Shown piece after piece: positions 25,490 to 34,821 of a stretch of DNA of 64,000 bases. The position numbers and the translations under genes are program-made. The stretch's first letter is position 1. Each line of letters starts with the position of its first letter. The DNA is taken from positions 26,695 through 90,694 of the forward strand of contig NZ_FMID01000038.1 in NCBI RefSeq assembly GCF_900095385.1, written 5' to 3'. The notes beneath the pieces were generated by a model. It was not told the DNA's origin, searched no databases, and saw only the letters and a list, made by a program, of their open reading frames with translations. This DNA is from Methanoculleus chikugoensis (GTDB lineage: Archaea; Halobacteriota; Methanomicrobia; Methanomicrobiales; Methanoculleaceae).

Positions 25490-25660
25490 TGCGAAGGACG
25501 ACGGCCCTTCGGCCTGTCGCCCTTCGCGGCTTCGCGTCTTTCGCGTGAGGCCGTATTGTTACCCATCCCGGTTATCTTACGCGAGGCCGCGAAGGGCGAC
25601 TTCCCCGCAGGGTGCGACGGAGACAGCCGGCATCTCCAGATTTGACGGCTTCGCGCGAGA
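25490..25660. repeat. GCGAAG-type intergenic repeat, copy B
   Basis: A degenerate copy. TTTCGCGTGAG (25539-25549) is followed by a centre reading CCGTATTGTTACCCATCCCGG and then CTTACGCGAG (25576-25585), matching the CTTCGCGTGAG...CTCACGCGAAG inverted repeat of the other copies with changes. Flanks carry further CTTCGCG or GCGAAG units (25521-25538, 25588-25594, 25651-25656). It lies downstream of the phosphoesterase gene and between convergent genes. Confidence 0.75.
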
Positions 25661-25738
25661 GATCAGCGCCCCCTCAGGGAAAATGGGAAAACGGGGGTGT
25701 GAAACAGTCCTGTAGCACCGCGATAACCTACGAAAGGC

Positions 25739-26338
25739 TTACTTCCCCCTCCGGATGACTCTTCCGAAGGAGAACGGTGTGGGGCCCGGCACGGTTGCCG
25801 GAAACGTCCCCTCCGCCGCCCGCCGGACGTCCTCGATCGAGTAGAACGCCCTGGGGTTGAACTCATGGATGGCGTCCTCCACGTCGCGCATGTTTTTGCG
25901 CTTGACCACCGAGAAGATCACCTTGCCCGGCCCCTGCTTCCCGTGGGCGTCGAGGACGGTCACCCCGTAGCCTGCGGCGCGGAGGTAGTCGATAAGGTTC
26001 GTCGCGTCGCGCTGGGTGATGATCCGGATGAGCGCGAGCCCCATCGCCAGCCGCTCCTCGACAAGCATCCCGACGTAGTTCCCGGTGGCGAACCCGGCCG
26101 CGTAGGCGAAGTAGTTGAGGGGGTTCGTGAGGTTCTGAAAGATCTGGCCGACGGCAATGATCCAGATGAAGACCTCGACGAACCCGAGGATAGGGGCGAC
26201 CACCTTCATCCCGCGGGAGACGAAGATGATCCGCATCGTCCCGATGGTGACGTCGCAGATGCGTGCGAGAAAGATGAAGACCGGGACGACGACCAGGGAG
26301 AAGAACTCCGGGTCGATACCTGGGACGGCACCGAGCAT
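25739..26338 (-). CDS. UPF0316 family membrane protein (DUF5698/DUF2179)
   Basis: The 199-residue protein has three N-terminal membrane helices: [49 protein letters not shown] and [19 protein letters not shown] small cytoplasmic domain follows with the DUF2179-like sequence [51 protein letters not shown]. These motifs ([22 protein letters not shown]) are the UPF0316 signature. The role is unknown; the DUF2179 domain is thought to bind a small ligand. Confidence 0.88.
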   Translation of the reverse strand: MLGAVPGIDPEFFSLVVVPVFIFLARICDVTIGTMRIIFVSRGMKVVAPILGFVEVFIWIIAVGQIFQNLTNPLNYFAYAAGFATGNYVGMLVEERLAMGLALIRIITQRDATNLIDYLRAAGYGVTVLDAHGKQGPGKVIFSVVKRKNMRDVEDAIHEFNPRAFYSIEDVRRAAEGTFPATVPGPTPFSFGRVIRRGK

Positions 26339-26724
26339 GGATCATGGTTGACGAGCAGGTGATATATTATTATCCATATTCAAATATATGTCGGACACAA
26401 AAAATCCCATAAATTCAATATTTGAAGATATTAGTCGAAAATAACAGGAGAACAGGAGAGTCCGGAACGCAGATCGTACGGAAGAGCGCGGTACCCGGAT
26501 CGTCGCCCGCTTCGCGAACGGGGTACCTCTTTCCGCCGGTGCCGGAAGCGGCCGGGGATCCGCCCGCCGTACGCGCGAGCGCATGAGCACCGTGAGATCG
26601 CCGTAAACCGCATTTCAACCACGTTTCCGGCCGATTTCTCCCTGCAGCCGGGGTTAGTGCCGGAATAATCAAGAGATAGCCTTATGGCATCAGGGTCCAA
26701 TCAGGCACAGTGTGGTGATATGCC
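26339..26724. other. 386-nt intergenic region, no gene seen
   Basis: An AT-rich part (26350-26450) upstream of the UPF0316 gene carries likely promoter sequence, followed by a GC-rich part with no protein-like frame. The minus-strand ORFs overlapping here contain no family features. Confidence 0.5.
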
Positions 26725-26853
26725 ATGCCGAAATGCTACAGTTGCGGAGCGGAGATCAACCCGAAGAAGACGCGATGTCCCAGGTGCGGGGCGAAAGTAG
26801 AAGCAGGGACCGGAGAACAACCACAAGCAGGAGTTGCAAGGGGGCGACGGTAA
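26725..26853 (+). CDS. zinc-ribbon micropeptide (42 residues)
   Basis: ATG at 26725 reads MPKCYSCGAEINPKKTRCP, then RCGAKVEAGTG..., with two C-x-x-C pairs (CYSC and CPRC) 14 residues apart, as in a rubredoxin-like or zinc-ribbon knuckle. A GGTGAT motif just upstream (26714-26719) could be its ribosome binding site. It is too small for ORF callers with a length cutoff. It lies 35 nt from the end of the minus-strand regulator. Short Cys4 zinc ribbons of this size are common in archaea and often have no known partner. Confidence 0.6.
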   Translation: MPKCYSCGAEINPKKTRCPRCGAKVEAGTGEQPQAGVARGRR

Positions 26854-26887
26854 AGACCCCTTAAGAACCCTCTCACCGGATCTTTTT

Positions 26888-27538
26888 TTATTCTTCCTGC
26901 TCTTCTTCCACCCGGTAGCGCGGGGATGTGCGCCACCAGTAGTAGACCTCATAGGCCAGCAACGCGAGCAGCACCGCGCAGGCGCCGAAGAAGAAGCCCA
27001 TTACGATATCGTGGACCGGCAACGCCCCGGCGCCGTCCAGAGCCGGGACGGGAGACTGGAGCGTCGAGACATCCTCTCCGGTGCCGCCGGGGTATTTATC
27101 CCCGTTCTCGGACATCACCCGTGAAACGGGCGTAGAACCGCCGAGCGGCAGCACCGCCGGGAGGAGTGACCAGAGCCCGATGCTCGCGAGGACGACGACT
27201 CCAAAGAGCGTTGCGTACTTCTGCAGCACCGACCGGAGATCGCTTGCCGGGGACGCGATGATGAGAACCTGGTTCGCGAGCCCGTAGACCTTCACTTCGC
27301 GTCCCTTCTCGCTCCAGCGGGTCTCCATGACCTCGAGGAGCCCGGCGTCGAGAAGGTTCTCAATATGGTAAGAAGCGGTGGTTATAGGGATCTTCATCCG
27401 CCGGGCGACCTCCGACGACGTCAGCGGCCCGCCGCCGAAGGCCTGGATAATCGCGTTTGCCGTCTGGCTCGCCATCGCCCGGGCGATCTTCTGTGCCCGT
27501 TCATCGCCCGGCTGGACAACTACAACATCATTCGCCAT
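26888..27538 (-). CDS. winged-helix transcriptional regulator with two membrane helices
   Basis: I start at ATG 27538, which reads MANDVVVVQPGDERAQKIARAM. The N-terminal half is an ArsR-like winged helix: ANAIIQAFGGGPLTSSEVARRM, then IPITTASYHIENLLDAGLLEVME (recognition helix) and the wing EKGREVKVYGLAN. Two transmembrane helices follow (KYATLFGVVVLASIGLWSLLPAVL and VMGFFFGACAVLLALLAYEVYYW) with an extracellular loop of about 60 residues and an acidic tail. So it is a membrane-anchored DNA-binding protein that may sense an external signal. It overlaps the end of alaS by 11 nt on the same strand, so it is probably co-transcribed. Confidence 0.8.
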   Translation of the reverse strand: MANDVVVVQPGDERAQKIARAMASQTANAIIQAFGGGPLTSSEVARRMKIPITTASYHIENLLDAGLLEVMETRWSEKGREVKVYGLANQVLIIASPASDLRSVLQKYATLFGVVVLASIGLWSLLPAVLPLGGSTPVSRVMSENGDKYPGGTGEDVSTLQSPVPALDGAGALPVHDIVMGFFFGACAVLLALLAYEVYYWWRTSPRYRVEEEQEE

Positions 27539-30275
27539 GGAGTGCTTCAATAATTCTGTTGCGCCCGTACTCGAGCGCCTCCTCAAGCCGGGAGGCGTCC
27601 GTGCCCGCGCCCTGGGCAAGGTTCGGCTTGCCGCCCCCCTTCCCGCCGAGGATGCCGCAGACCTCCCGCACGATCTCGACGGCGTTCACCGCCGGGACGC
27701 CCGACGTCGCCACCACCTTCACGGTTCCGTCCGCCGACGCAAAGAGCGCCACGCCGCCCTCGGCGGCGACGGTCGTGGCGAGTGCGACGAGTTCTTTATG
27801 GGTCGCGTCGAGCGTTCTGACAACGACCCGGACCCCGTCCACCACTTCGCCGTCGAGATTCTGCATCTCGAGGTCCACCACTTTCTTGCGGAGACGTTCG
27901 ATCTCCTTCTTCTGTTCCTTCCATTCCGAGAAGAAGCGCGCTACCGTCGGCGGCAGGTTCTCGGGCTGGACGCTCACCACGTCGGCGGACTCCTGGAGGA
28001 GGTCGGCCTGGTGCTGCACGACATGCACGGCGGCGATACCGGCCGCAAAGACCAGCCGCTCGACGCCGTCCTGGATATGCTCGACGGCGATGATCCGGAT
28101 CGGCCCGATCTCACCGGTTGCTCGGACGTGCGTTCCCGCACATGCCTGCACGTCGACACCGACCTGCACCGTCCTGATCTCCCGGCCCGGCGGGACGCCG
28201 CCCTGGTAGAGACCGAACCCGTACTTCTGCTCGGCCTTCGTCCGCTCCTCGACGTGGACATAGACCGGCGTATCGGCCATGACCAGCCGGTTCGCCTCAA
28301 TCTCGATCCTCTTGAGTTCATCGGGCGTGATGTGCTTGTAGTGCCGGATGTCCAGGCGGGACGCCTCGCTTCCCTTCTGGGCGCCCGCCTGATGAACGTG
28401 GACGCCGAGCACCTCCTTTGCGGCGTGGAGGAGGACGTGGGTCGCCGAGTGATGGCGCATCAGCGACCACCGGCGTTCCTCGTCCACCATGCCCTTCACC
28501 CGGTCGCCGCGCTTCAGGGGGCCGCCCGTGACCCGGTGAAGGATCACCTCGCCGAGTTTCACGACCTCCTCCACCCGCACCATGCTCTCGGATGTCACCA
28601 GGGTTCCGGTATCGGACGGTTGACCGCCGCCCTCCGGGTAGAAGAGCGTCTGGTCGAGCACCACTATCCCGTCGAAGTAGTCCAGCACCATCGCCTCGAA
28701 CTCGATCTCGTTCGGCAGCTCGTAGTAGAGTTTCTTCGTCGGGGGGAGGGAGGCTGCACGCTCGCGGTAGACTTCGAGCGGGTCTTCTCCCTTCGCCTCC
28801 TTCTGCGCCTCCGAGTGCGTCTCGGCGATCAGCGAGTAGAAGTTGTCGGGGATCTCCACGACGGCGCCCTCGGCGGCGGCGACCTCCTTCACCATCTCGG
28901 GCGGGATGCCGTGCGAGTCGTAGAGGGTGATGACCTCTTCGAGGGGCACCCGGGAACTCTTTGCCTTGTAGTTCCGGGCGATCTTCTGGACGATCCGGGC
29001 CCCGCGCTCGAGCGTGCTTGCGTACCTCGCCTCCTCGCTCTCCACGATCTCCCGTACCGCGTCCACGTCCTGCTCGAAGTTCTCGGCCCCCACGACCTGC
29101 ATCTGTGCTTCGATCAGGTCGGCGAGATCCTCGTCCATCGAGAGGTCGTTCATCATCCGGAGCGTCCGTCGAAGCACGAGCCGTGCGAGGTAGCCCTCGC
29201 GGACGTTCGAGGGGACGATGCAGTCGCCGAGCATGTAGGCGAGGCAACGGGTGTGGTCGGCGATCGAGTAGATCTTCTCGATCGGGACGACGATCCGCTC
29301 GAGCCGATCGACCGGCACGCTGATTGCATCGGCGACCTTCCTCCGGAGGTTGTAGAGGTTCGTCCCGGAGATGTCCATCACCCCGGCGAACCGGGCGCTG
29401 AGCCCCATGATCTTCGTGAACTCCGGGTTGTCGAGGAGATCCTCGAGATGAGCCGACCGCATCAGGCGGCTCACCATCTCCGGGAAGACCGCGTCGTAGA
29501 TCGTCGGCGAACCCTTCGAAGCCCAGACGAACCGTTCAAGGCCGTAACCAGTGTCCACGATGTTCAGCCGCATCGGGTAGTACGGCACCCCATTCACGTC
29601 GACGGGCGGCTGGTCGGTCTTCTGCCGCCCGAGGTTCATGAAGACCAGCGTCGCGACCTCAAGGCCGCCGATGAGCACCTCGACTGATGCTCCGGCGTTT
29701 CCGCCGCCGTACCAGGGGTGCTCCTTGTAGCTGACCCGGGTGGGATCGCCGCCGATGGACTTGATGAACTCGTCGCAGAGGGCGACCGTCTCATCCTTCC
29801 AGTAGATCCGCTCCTCCGGGGTGTTGAAGGCGTGGTGCGCCATCATCTCAAAAAGCGTCAGGTGGCGCCCCGACCGGCCGACCGAGTCGAGGTCGTTTAA
29901 GCGGATGCAGGGCTGGGAGATGGTCAGCGGGTTCGCCGGCGGGGGAACGACCCCGCTCGTGACGAACGGCTGAAAATCGGCGATGGATGCGATGGTGAGG
30001 TAGATGTCGTCTCTCCATCGGGCGGCTACGGGATATCGTTCGAGGCGTGTATGGCCGTGCCGCTCGAAGAACGAGAGGAACGCCTCCCGCATCTCGCTGA
30101 CGTTATGAGGTTTGAAGACCGGATTGCCGATGAAGTTATACGTCACGCACGGGGCGTCGCCGCAGAACTCCTGTTCGGGGTCCCGGGTCCAGAAGGCCGA
30201 CCCGCAACTCTTGCAGACCTTCCGCTCAAACCCCTCTGACTTGAAATAATCGAGCGTATATTCTTCCTCGAGCAT
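27528..30275 (-). CDS. alaS: alanine--tRNA ligase, archaeal type
   Basis: The 915-residue class II synthetase has the archaeal N-terminal extension with CKSCGSAFWTRDPEQEFCGD, motif 2/3 sequences (FVTSGVVPPPANPLTISQPCIRLNDLD, MMAHHAF, GLERFVWASKGSPTIYDAVF), an editing domain with MRHHSATHVLLHAA (HxxxH zinc-binding motif) and CAGTHVRATGEIG (C-x-x-x-H), and the C-terminal Gly-rich C-Ala domain GKGGGKPNLAQGAGTDASRLEEAL. It charges tRNA-Ala and corrects Ser mischarging. Length is normal. Confidence 0.97.
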   Translation of the reverse strand: MLEEEYTLDYFKSEGFERKVCKSCGSAFWTRDPEQEFCGDAPCVTYNFIGNPVFKPHNVSEMREAFLSFFERHGHTRLERYPVAARWRDDIYLTIASIADFQPFVTSGVVPPPANPLTISQPCIRLNDLDSVGRSGRHLTLFEMMAHHAFNTPEERIYWKDETVALCDEFIKSIGGDPTRVSYKEHPWYGGGNAGASVEVLIGGLEVATLVFMNLGRQKTDQPPVDVNGVPYYPMRLNIVDTGYGLERFVWASKGSPTIYDAVFPEMVSRLMRSAHLEDLLDNPEFTKIMGLSARFAGVMDISGTNLYNLRRKVADAISVPVDRLERIVVPIEKIYSIADHTRCLAYMLGDCIVPSNVREGYLARLVLRRTLRMMNDLSMDEDLADLIEAQMQVVGAENFEQDVDAVREIVESEEARYASTLERGARIVQKIARNYKAKSSRVPLEEVITLYDSHGIPPEMVKEVAAAEGAVVEIPDNFYSLIAETHSEAQKEAKGEDPLEVYRERAASLPPTKKLYYELPNEIEFEAMVLDYFDGIVVLDQTLFYPEGGGQPSDTGTLVTSESMVRVEEVVKLGEVILHRVTGGPLKRGDRVKGMVDEERRWSLMRHHSATHVLLHAAKEVLGVHVHQAGAQKGSEASRLDIRHYKHITPDELKRIEIEANRLVMADTPVYVHVEERTKAEQKYGFGLYQGGVPPGREIRTVQVGVDVQACAGTHVRATGEIGPIRIIAVEHIQDGVERLVFAAGIAAVHVVQHQADLLQESADVVSVQPENLPPTVARFFSEWKEQKKEIERLRKKVVDLEMQNLDGEVVDGVRVVVRTLDATHKELVALATTVAAEGGVALFASADGTVKVVATSGVPAVNAVEIVREVCGILGGKGGGKPNLAQGAGTDASRLEEALEYGRNRIIEALHGE

Positions 30276-30336
30276 TGAAAATCACGCAGCATAAATCTGT
30301 TGGATTGTGCGCGATATAGTTGTTTGTGCAGCCTAT

Positions 30337-30654
30337 TCATACTTTCCATGTATCCTGATACCAGAGGTCGTAGGATTCATATAATCCCGTCCTCTCGGCG
30401 ATACGCACCGCAAGGATGTGCCAGCATTCGCGCCCCCGGAAGAGGAAGTCGCTGCAGGTGCAGAAGTCCCCCTCGACGATGTACTCGCTGCTCCGGCCCA
30501 CCACGACGAAGAAGTCGAGGTAACGCTTCACCTGCCCTGCATCGACGGCCTCGAGCGCCTTTCTCCCTCGCTCGCCGTAGACGCGCTCGATGCAAGCGCG
30601 GAACTCCGGCGTCAGCGCCCGGTCCTGCTCCATCTTCTGCCAGAGACCCCTCAT
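30337..30654 (-). CDS. SWIM zinc-finger protein
   Basis: The 105-residue protein ends in the SWIM pattern CTCSDFLFRGRECWHILAV, i.e. C-x-C-x9-C-x-H. An N-terminal helical region (EQDRALTPEFRACIERVYGERGRKALEAV) precedes it. Archaeal SWIM proteins of this size occur beside RadA-like or repair genes, but here it is co-translated with a Nif3-like gene, sharing ATGA at its start. It may bind nucleic acid or a protein partner. Confidence 0.75.
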   Translation of the reverse strand: MRGLWQKMEQDRALTPEFRACIERVYGERGRKALEAVDAGQVKRYLDFFVVVGRSSEYIVEGDFCTCSDFLFRGRECWHILAVRIAERTGLYESYDLWYQDTWKV

Positions 30655-31361
30655 GGAACTACCACTACGTGTGGCGGATCAGGGATATAATGCCACCCCA
30701 TGCGTGATGCGAGAGCCTCCATGGCCGGGGCCTCAAGCGCATAGTGAGTGGATTCGAGGCAGGGGATGGGCGAAGCACGGGCTACGCTGTGCTTGAGTTC
30801 CGCCGAGAGGAATGCTTCCGCCCCGAGACCGGCGGCCTCCCGGATCAGGCCGGGGTCAAACCCGCTCCCCCCCACGACGGCGAGGCGCCGGATCGTTCCC
30901 ACCTCGCCGTAGACCCGGATCCCGCCGCCCGGGAGGCGGCGGGCGATCTCCCGGGCATCAAGGGAGCAGTCGCCGACGAGCCCGACGGTCATCCGCTCTA
31001 CTCCGGTGAAACCGAGCCTGGCCGCGAGGACGTCGTTGACGCCGCCCTCGGCACGATCGAAGTTCGTGTGCATGACGTAGAGATTCATATCGGCGGCAAG
31101 GAGCGTCCGGAGCAGGCGCAACGTCGCCCCCCGGACTGCCGTGACCGGACTCCAGAGGGGCGTATGGTGGACGACCAGCATATCCGCGCCGGCACCGGCG
31201 GCGGCATCCACCACCATCTGTGTGGCATCGAGCGCACAACAGACGGTTCCGATCTCTTCTCTTCCCTCGACGACGAGGCCGATCCTCCCGGCATCGTACT
31301 CCTCGGCCAGTTCGGGCGGAGCAACCTGCTCCAGTGCGGCGATGAACCTCTCGATATCCAT
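30651..31361 (-). CDS. Nif3-like dinuclear metal-centre protein
   Basis: I start at ATG 31361 (MDIERFIAALEQVAP), since the extra residues of the longer ORF are not family-like. The NIF3 family (UPF0135) motifs are present: DAGRIGLVVEG, MLVVHHTPLWSPV (two metal-ligand His), VMHTNFDRAEGGVNDVLA (His, Asp, Glu region), ELKHSVAR (His) and LESTHYALEAPAM (His, Glu). The length (236) is typical. Several homologues are metal-dependent hydrolases or GTP cyclohydrolase I-like proteins; others are of unknown function. Confidence 0.88.
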   Translation of the reverse strand: MDIERFIAALEQVAPPELAEEYDAGRIGLVVEGREEIGTVCCALDATQMVVDAAAGAGADMLVVHHTPLWSPVTAVRGATLRLLRTLLAADMNLYVMHTNFDRAEGGVNDVLAARLGFTGVERMTVGLVGDCSLDAREIARRLPGGGIRVYGEVGTIRRLAVVGGSGFDPGLIREAAGLGAEAFLSAELKHSVARASPIPCLESTHYALEAPAMEALASRMGWHYIPDPPHVVVVP

Positions 31362-31437
31362 ACGGTACCTCATATGGCACTCACAAAATAAAAGGGTGAA
31401 CGAGGACGCCACCCTGCACCCAGAAAAATCCCATCGA

Positions 31438-31735
31438 GTGAACTACCCCGCCCTGAAGGGCGCGGCTTCCTGCTTCATCGAACCCGCCCCGGAGGGCCTT
31501 ACATGATCTCCACAGGCGTTGATTACCCTGTTCGGGCCGTCCCGGCCCTACAGCAGATTGTATATTCCGGTTGCTTGGTTCTCGCAACGCAGACAAGGCA
31601 TTTTTGGATGGGCGGATAGAAAAATGTATTGTCTCGAAACGTATTACGGGAAGGGCGGCTCTGCTTTCATCCCCACCCTGAAGGGCGGGGTCTTCCCGCT
31701 CCGCCCCCTTCACCCCCGCGAGATAAAATTTCTTT
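31438..31735 (-). mobile_element. IS200/IS605-type remnant with the tnpB 3' end
   Basis: On the minus strand a frame ending at the stop TAG (31444-31446) reads VINACGDHVRPSGAGSMKQ then EAAPFRAG, a close match to the extreme C-terminus of TnpB proteins (VNACG...MKQEA...RAG). Upstream of it this frame has a stop (TAG) within a few codons, so only about 27 codons remain. A hairpin CGCCCT-gaa-GGGCG lies at the end (31449-31462), and a second CCCCACCCTGAAGGGCGGGG hairpin lies at 31671-31690. The two look like the right and left ends of a family whose centre has been lost. The TnpB guide (omega) RNA normally overlaps this 3' end, so an RNA could still be made. Confidence 0.6.
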
Positions 31736-31870
31736 CCCAGGAAGTTTTGAGCATAATTCGAGAGAAAATGGACCATTATCAGATAAAGGCAGCAGGTATG
31801 GAATAGATCAAATAGAAATAATTATCTCTAAAAGAACCGAGATTCGATCATCGTCTTTCGGAGACAGAAC

Positions 31871-33166
31871 ATGTTGAGACCACTTATTATCGGAGCAATA
31901 CTCCTCGTTCTCTGCGCCGGCATCCCCGCCGTGTCCGCACTGGGAGGAGATGAAGGATGGTACCGCGTCCACTGCAACGTCGACGGTGCCAACGTCTACT
32001 TCGACGGACAGTACCAGGGTACCACCTACGGTGGGTCGCTCGACGTCCCGGTCTACACCACCGGGGCGCCCTACAGTTCCTACCGTGTCGAGAAGAGCGG
32101 GTACAACTCGTATTCCGGCAGCCTGCCCTCGGGCCCCGCGGCAGGCCAGACCGTGGACGTCTACGCGACACTGCAGCCGGTCGAGACTACCGGCTCGATC
32201 CACGTCACGTCAAGCCCCTCGGGTGCGGCGATCTACCTGAACGGAAACTACCGGGGCACAGCGCCGCTCACGATTCAGAGCCTCTCCCCCGGAACCTACT
32301 CCCTTGACGCCGAGCGATCCGGCTACAACTCCGACCACGCCACCGTCACGGTCAGGTCAGGGCAGCAGTCGAACATCCAGTTCACCCTGACGCCGATCGA
32401 GCAGTACGGGTCGATCAAGGTCACCTCCAGCCCATCGGGTGCGTACGTCTACATGGACGGCGTCTACAAGGGCCGGACGCCCCTGACGCTCACGAGCGTC
32501 TCGGCAAAGAAACACAATATCGAACTTGATCATAGCGGCTACTACGACTGGAGGTCGACCGTGACCGTGAGCCCCGGCGTGACCAGTTACGTCAACGCCT
32601 ACCTGACGACCGTCCCCTCCGAGACCACCGGCGCCATCGACGTGGTCTCCTACCCGGCAGGCGCGGATGTCTTCCTCGACGACAGGTACCAGGGCAAGAC
32701 CCCCTCGGCCGGAGTATACGCGATCTCGAACGTCGCGGTCGGCTCCCACACGGTGAGAGTGGCTCTCTCCGGCTACCAGGACTACACGACGTCGGTCATC
32801 GTCAGCGGGGCGACCACGAGCCACGTCACCGCGACGCTCCAGCCCGGCCAGTCGACCTCGACGGGCTCGATCTCGGTCACCTCCTCTCCTTCGGGAGCCG
32901 AGGTCTACGTCGACAACGTCTATAAGGGTATCACCCCGCTGAACCTCGACGGGATTGCCACCGGAACCCACGCGGTCAGGGTGGCGCTCGGCGGCTACGG
33001 CGACTGGTCGACCACCGTTCAGGTCGGCGCCGGAAGCACCGCCTCGGCCTCGGCTTCGCTCTCGCCTGTGCCGACCCAGCCCCCCCACGCGGGCGTGGCG
33101 CCCTTCGCCGCGATAGGCGCGCTCGGCGTCCTCGGGCTCCTCGTCGCGCTGCGCAGGCGGGACTGA
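31871..33166 (+). CDS. PEGA-repeat cell-surface protein with C-terminal anchor
   Basis: The 431-residue protein has a signal peptide (IIGAILLVLCAGIPAVSAL), then five PEGA modules beginning near residues 30, 113, 180, 260 and 334. The repeated core is a GSI-x-VTSSPSGA-x-VY-x-x-x-x-YKG-x-TPL type, for example GSIHVTSSPSGAAIYLNG, GSIKVTSSPSGAYVYMDG and GSISVTSSPSGAEVYVDN. Each is about 70 residues long. The end is a Pro linker, then FAAIGALGVLGLLVALRRRD, a hydrophobic helix with an Arg cluster. PEGA domains are common in surface-layer and adhesin-type proteins of methanogens. The protein is Ser/Thr-rich and probably glycosylated. It is flanked by an IS remnant upstream. Confidence 0.88.
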   Translation: MLRPLIIGAILLVLCAGIPAVSALGGDEGWYRVHCNVDGANVYFDGQYQGTTYGGSLDVPVYTTGAPYSSYRVEKSGYNSYSGSLPSGPAAGQTVDVYATLQPVETTGSIHVTSSPSGAAIYLNGNYRGTAPLTIQSLSPGTYSLDAERSGYNSDHATVTVRSGQQSNIQFTLTPIEQYGSIKVTSSPSGAYVYMDGVYKGRTPLTLTSVSAKKHNIELDHSGYYDWRSTVTVSPGVTSYVNAYLTTVPSETTGAIDVVSYPAGADVFLDDRYQGKTPSAGVYAISNVAVGSHTVRVALSGYQDYTTSVIVSGATTSHVTATLQPGQSTSTGSISVTSSPSGAEVYVDNVYKGITPLNLDGIATGTHAVRVALGGYGDWSTTVQVGAGSTASASASLSPVPTQPPHAGVAPFAAIGALGVLGLLVALRRRD

Positions 33167-33275
33167 AACACAAAGAACCCCACTCTTTTTTGAGAAGCGT
33201 AAATCTCCCGGATGTTATCGATTGACCGTTGCCGGTAAGGTCCATACCCGGACCTGATATTACCTAAAGTAATAA

Positions 33276-33290
33276 TCAACACCTATAAAT
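33276..33290 (+). promoter_or_regulatory. TATA box and promoter for the homocysteine operon
   Basis: The sequence CAACACCTATAAATAT at about 33276-33291 has a good TATA element about 25 nt before the start codon ATG at 33313, so the transcript has a very short leader or none, which is common for archaeal first genes. Confidence 0.55.
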
Positions 33291-33312
33291 ATTCCAAAAT
33301 GAATATACGTTC

Positions 33313-34821
33313 ATGGCAAAGTCCCTCGACCTCATCAATGCCCGGATACGCGACGGTAGTGCACGAGTGGTTACCGCCGACGAGATGCCGGCCATCGTCG
33401 ACGAACTGGGAGAGGAAGGGGCACTGGCGGAGGTCGACGTCGTCACGACCGGGACGTTCGGGGCAATGTGCTCTACCGGTGCCTTCTTCAACTTCGGGCA
33501 CGCCGACCCCCCCATCCGGATGGAGCGCGTCTGGCTCAACGACGTTGAGGCCTACGCGGGAATTGCAGCGGTCGACGCCTACCTGGGCGCAACCCAGGAG
33601 GCCGTGTCCAGGGACCAGGTCTACGGCGGCGCCCACGTCCTCGAAGAACTCGTCGCAGGAGGCACCGTCGAACTGCGGGCAACCTCCCACGGGACCGACT
33701 GCTACCCGCGCCGGAGCATCACGACGGAGCTGCTGCTCGAGGATATGAACCAGGCGATCATGGTCAATCCGAGGAACTCCTACCAGTGTTACAACGCAGC
33801 CTCGAACGCCACCGACCGGACACTCAACACCTACATGGGCACCCTTCTCCCGCAGTGCGGCAACGTCTCCTACTCCGGGGCAGGGACTCTCTCCCCGCTC
33901 GTAAACGACCCCGGTTTCCGGGTCATCGGGAGCGGCGTCCCGATCTTCCTTGCGGGTGCAGAGGGGATTATCGTCGGCGAGGGGACGCAGCACTCGGCGG
34001 GCGGCGGGTTTGGAACCCTGATGGTGACCGGGGACATGAAGCAGATGCGCCAGGAGTTCCTGCGGGCGGCGGTGATGAACGGTTACGGGGTGACGATGTA
34101 CGTCGGCGTCGGCGTCCCGATACCGGTGCTCGATACCGGGATCGTCCGGAGCACCGCGGTGCGTGACGAGGATATCCTGACCGAGATCATCGATTACGGC
34201 ACGCCCCGGCGTGACCGCCCGTCGCTTGCGAGGGTCAGTTACGCCGACCTCAAGAGCGGCTCGGTCGAGATCGGCGGTGAGACCGTCCGGACGTCGTCGC
34301 TCTCCAGTTACCGGCGGGCACGGGCGGTTGCGACGGAACTCAAAGACTGGATCGAGCGGGGGAAGATGGAACTTGCGCTTCCCACCCGCCGGATCGACCC
34401 GGCAAAACGCGCAAAACCCATGCGGGAGACAGCCGTCACCCCCCGCGTCCGCGACATCATGAACAGGCAGGTGATCAGCATCACGGAGGACGAGGAGATC
34501 CGGGTGGCGGCGAAGCGGCTCCTCAAAGACGAGACGAACCATCTCCCGGTTCTCGACGGGAACGGCACGCTGGTCGGGATCATCACCACCTACGACGTCT
34601 CGAAGGCGGTGGTGACGGACGGGAGGCTCCGTCAGGTGAAGGACATCATGACCCGGAACGTGATCAAGACGACACCCGACGAGCCGGTGGACGTCGCCGC
34701 CCAGAAACTTGAGCAGAACAACATCAGCGCTCTTCCCGTGGTGGACGCGACGAACCGGGTGGTCGGCATCCTATCGGCGATCGATCTCGGGAAACTCTTC
34801 GGCGGGAGGCGGCGGCGATGA
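33313..34821 (+). CDS. L-aspartate semialdehyde sulfurtransferase (COG1900, DUF39) with C-terminal CBS pair
   Basis: The 502-residue protein has a DUF39 domain (residues about 1-365) with conserved Cys in TGTFGAMCSTGAFFNFGHADP, GGGFGTLMVTGDMKQMRQEFLRAA and GVGVPIPVLDTGIV. The C-terminal 120 residues are two CBS motifs, VRDIMNRQVISITEDEEIRVAAKRLLKDETNHLPVLDGNG and VKDIMTRNVIKTTPDEPVDVAAQKL. This family (Methanosarcina MA1821) puts sulfur onto aspartate semialdehyde to make homocysteine. CBS domains bind adenosyl ligands, for example SAM or ATP, and may feed back on the pathway. It is the first gene of a three-gene operon. Confidence 0.9.
   Translation: MAKSLDLINARIRDGSARVVTADEMPAIVDELGEEGALAEVDVVTTGTFGAMCSTGAFFNFGHADPPIRMERVWLNDVEAYAGIAAVDAYLGATQEAVSRDQVYGGAHVLEELVAGGTVELRATSHGTDCYPRRSITTELLLEDMNQAIMVNPRNSYQCYNAASNATDRTLNTYMGTLLPQCGNVSYSGAGTLSPLVNDPGFRVIGSGVPIFLAGAEGIIVGEGTQHSAGGGFGTLMVTGDMKQMRQEFLRAAVMNGYGVTMYVGVGVPIPVLDTGIVRSTAVRDEDILTEIIDYGTPRRDRPSLARVSYADLKSGSVEIGGETVRTSSLSSYRRARAVATELKDWIERGKMELALPTRRIDPAKRAKPMRETAVTPRVRDIMNRQVISITEDEEIRVAAKRLLKDETNHLPVLDGNGTLVGIITTYDVSKAVVTDGRLRQVKDIMTRNVIKTTPDEPVDVAAQKLEQNNISALPVVDATNRVVGILSAIDLGKLFGGRRRR

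Noticed and set aside
27378..29687. 769-codon plus-strand ORF antisense to alaS
   Set aside because: Antisense shadow; composition is His/Asp/Leu-rich and family-free.
31438..31735. Complete TnpB gene
   Set aside because: Only the last 27 or so codons are in frame before a stop; no RuvC motifs are present.
33283..34542. 419-codon minus-strand ORF antisense to the COG1900 gene
   Set aside because: Antisense shadow.
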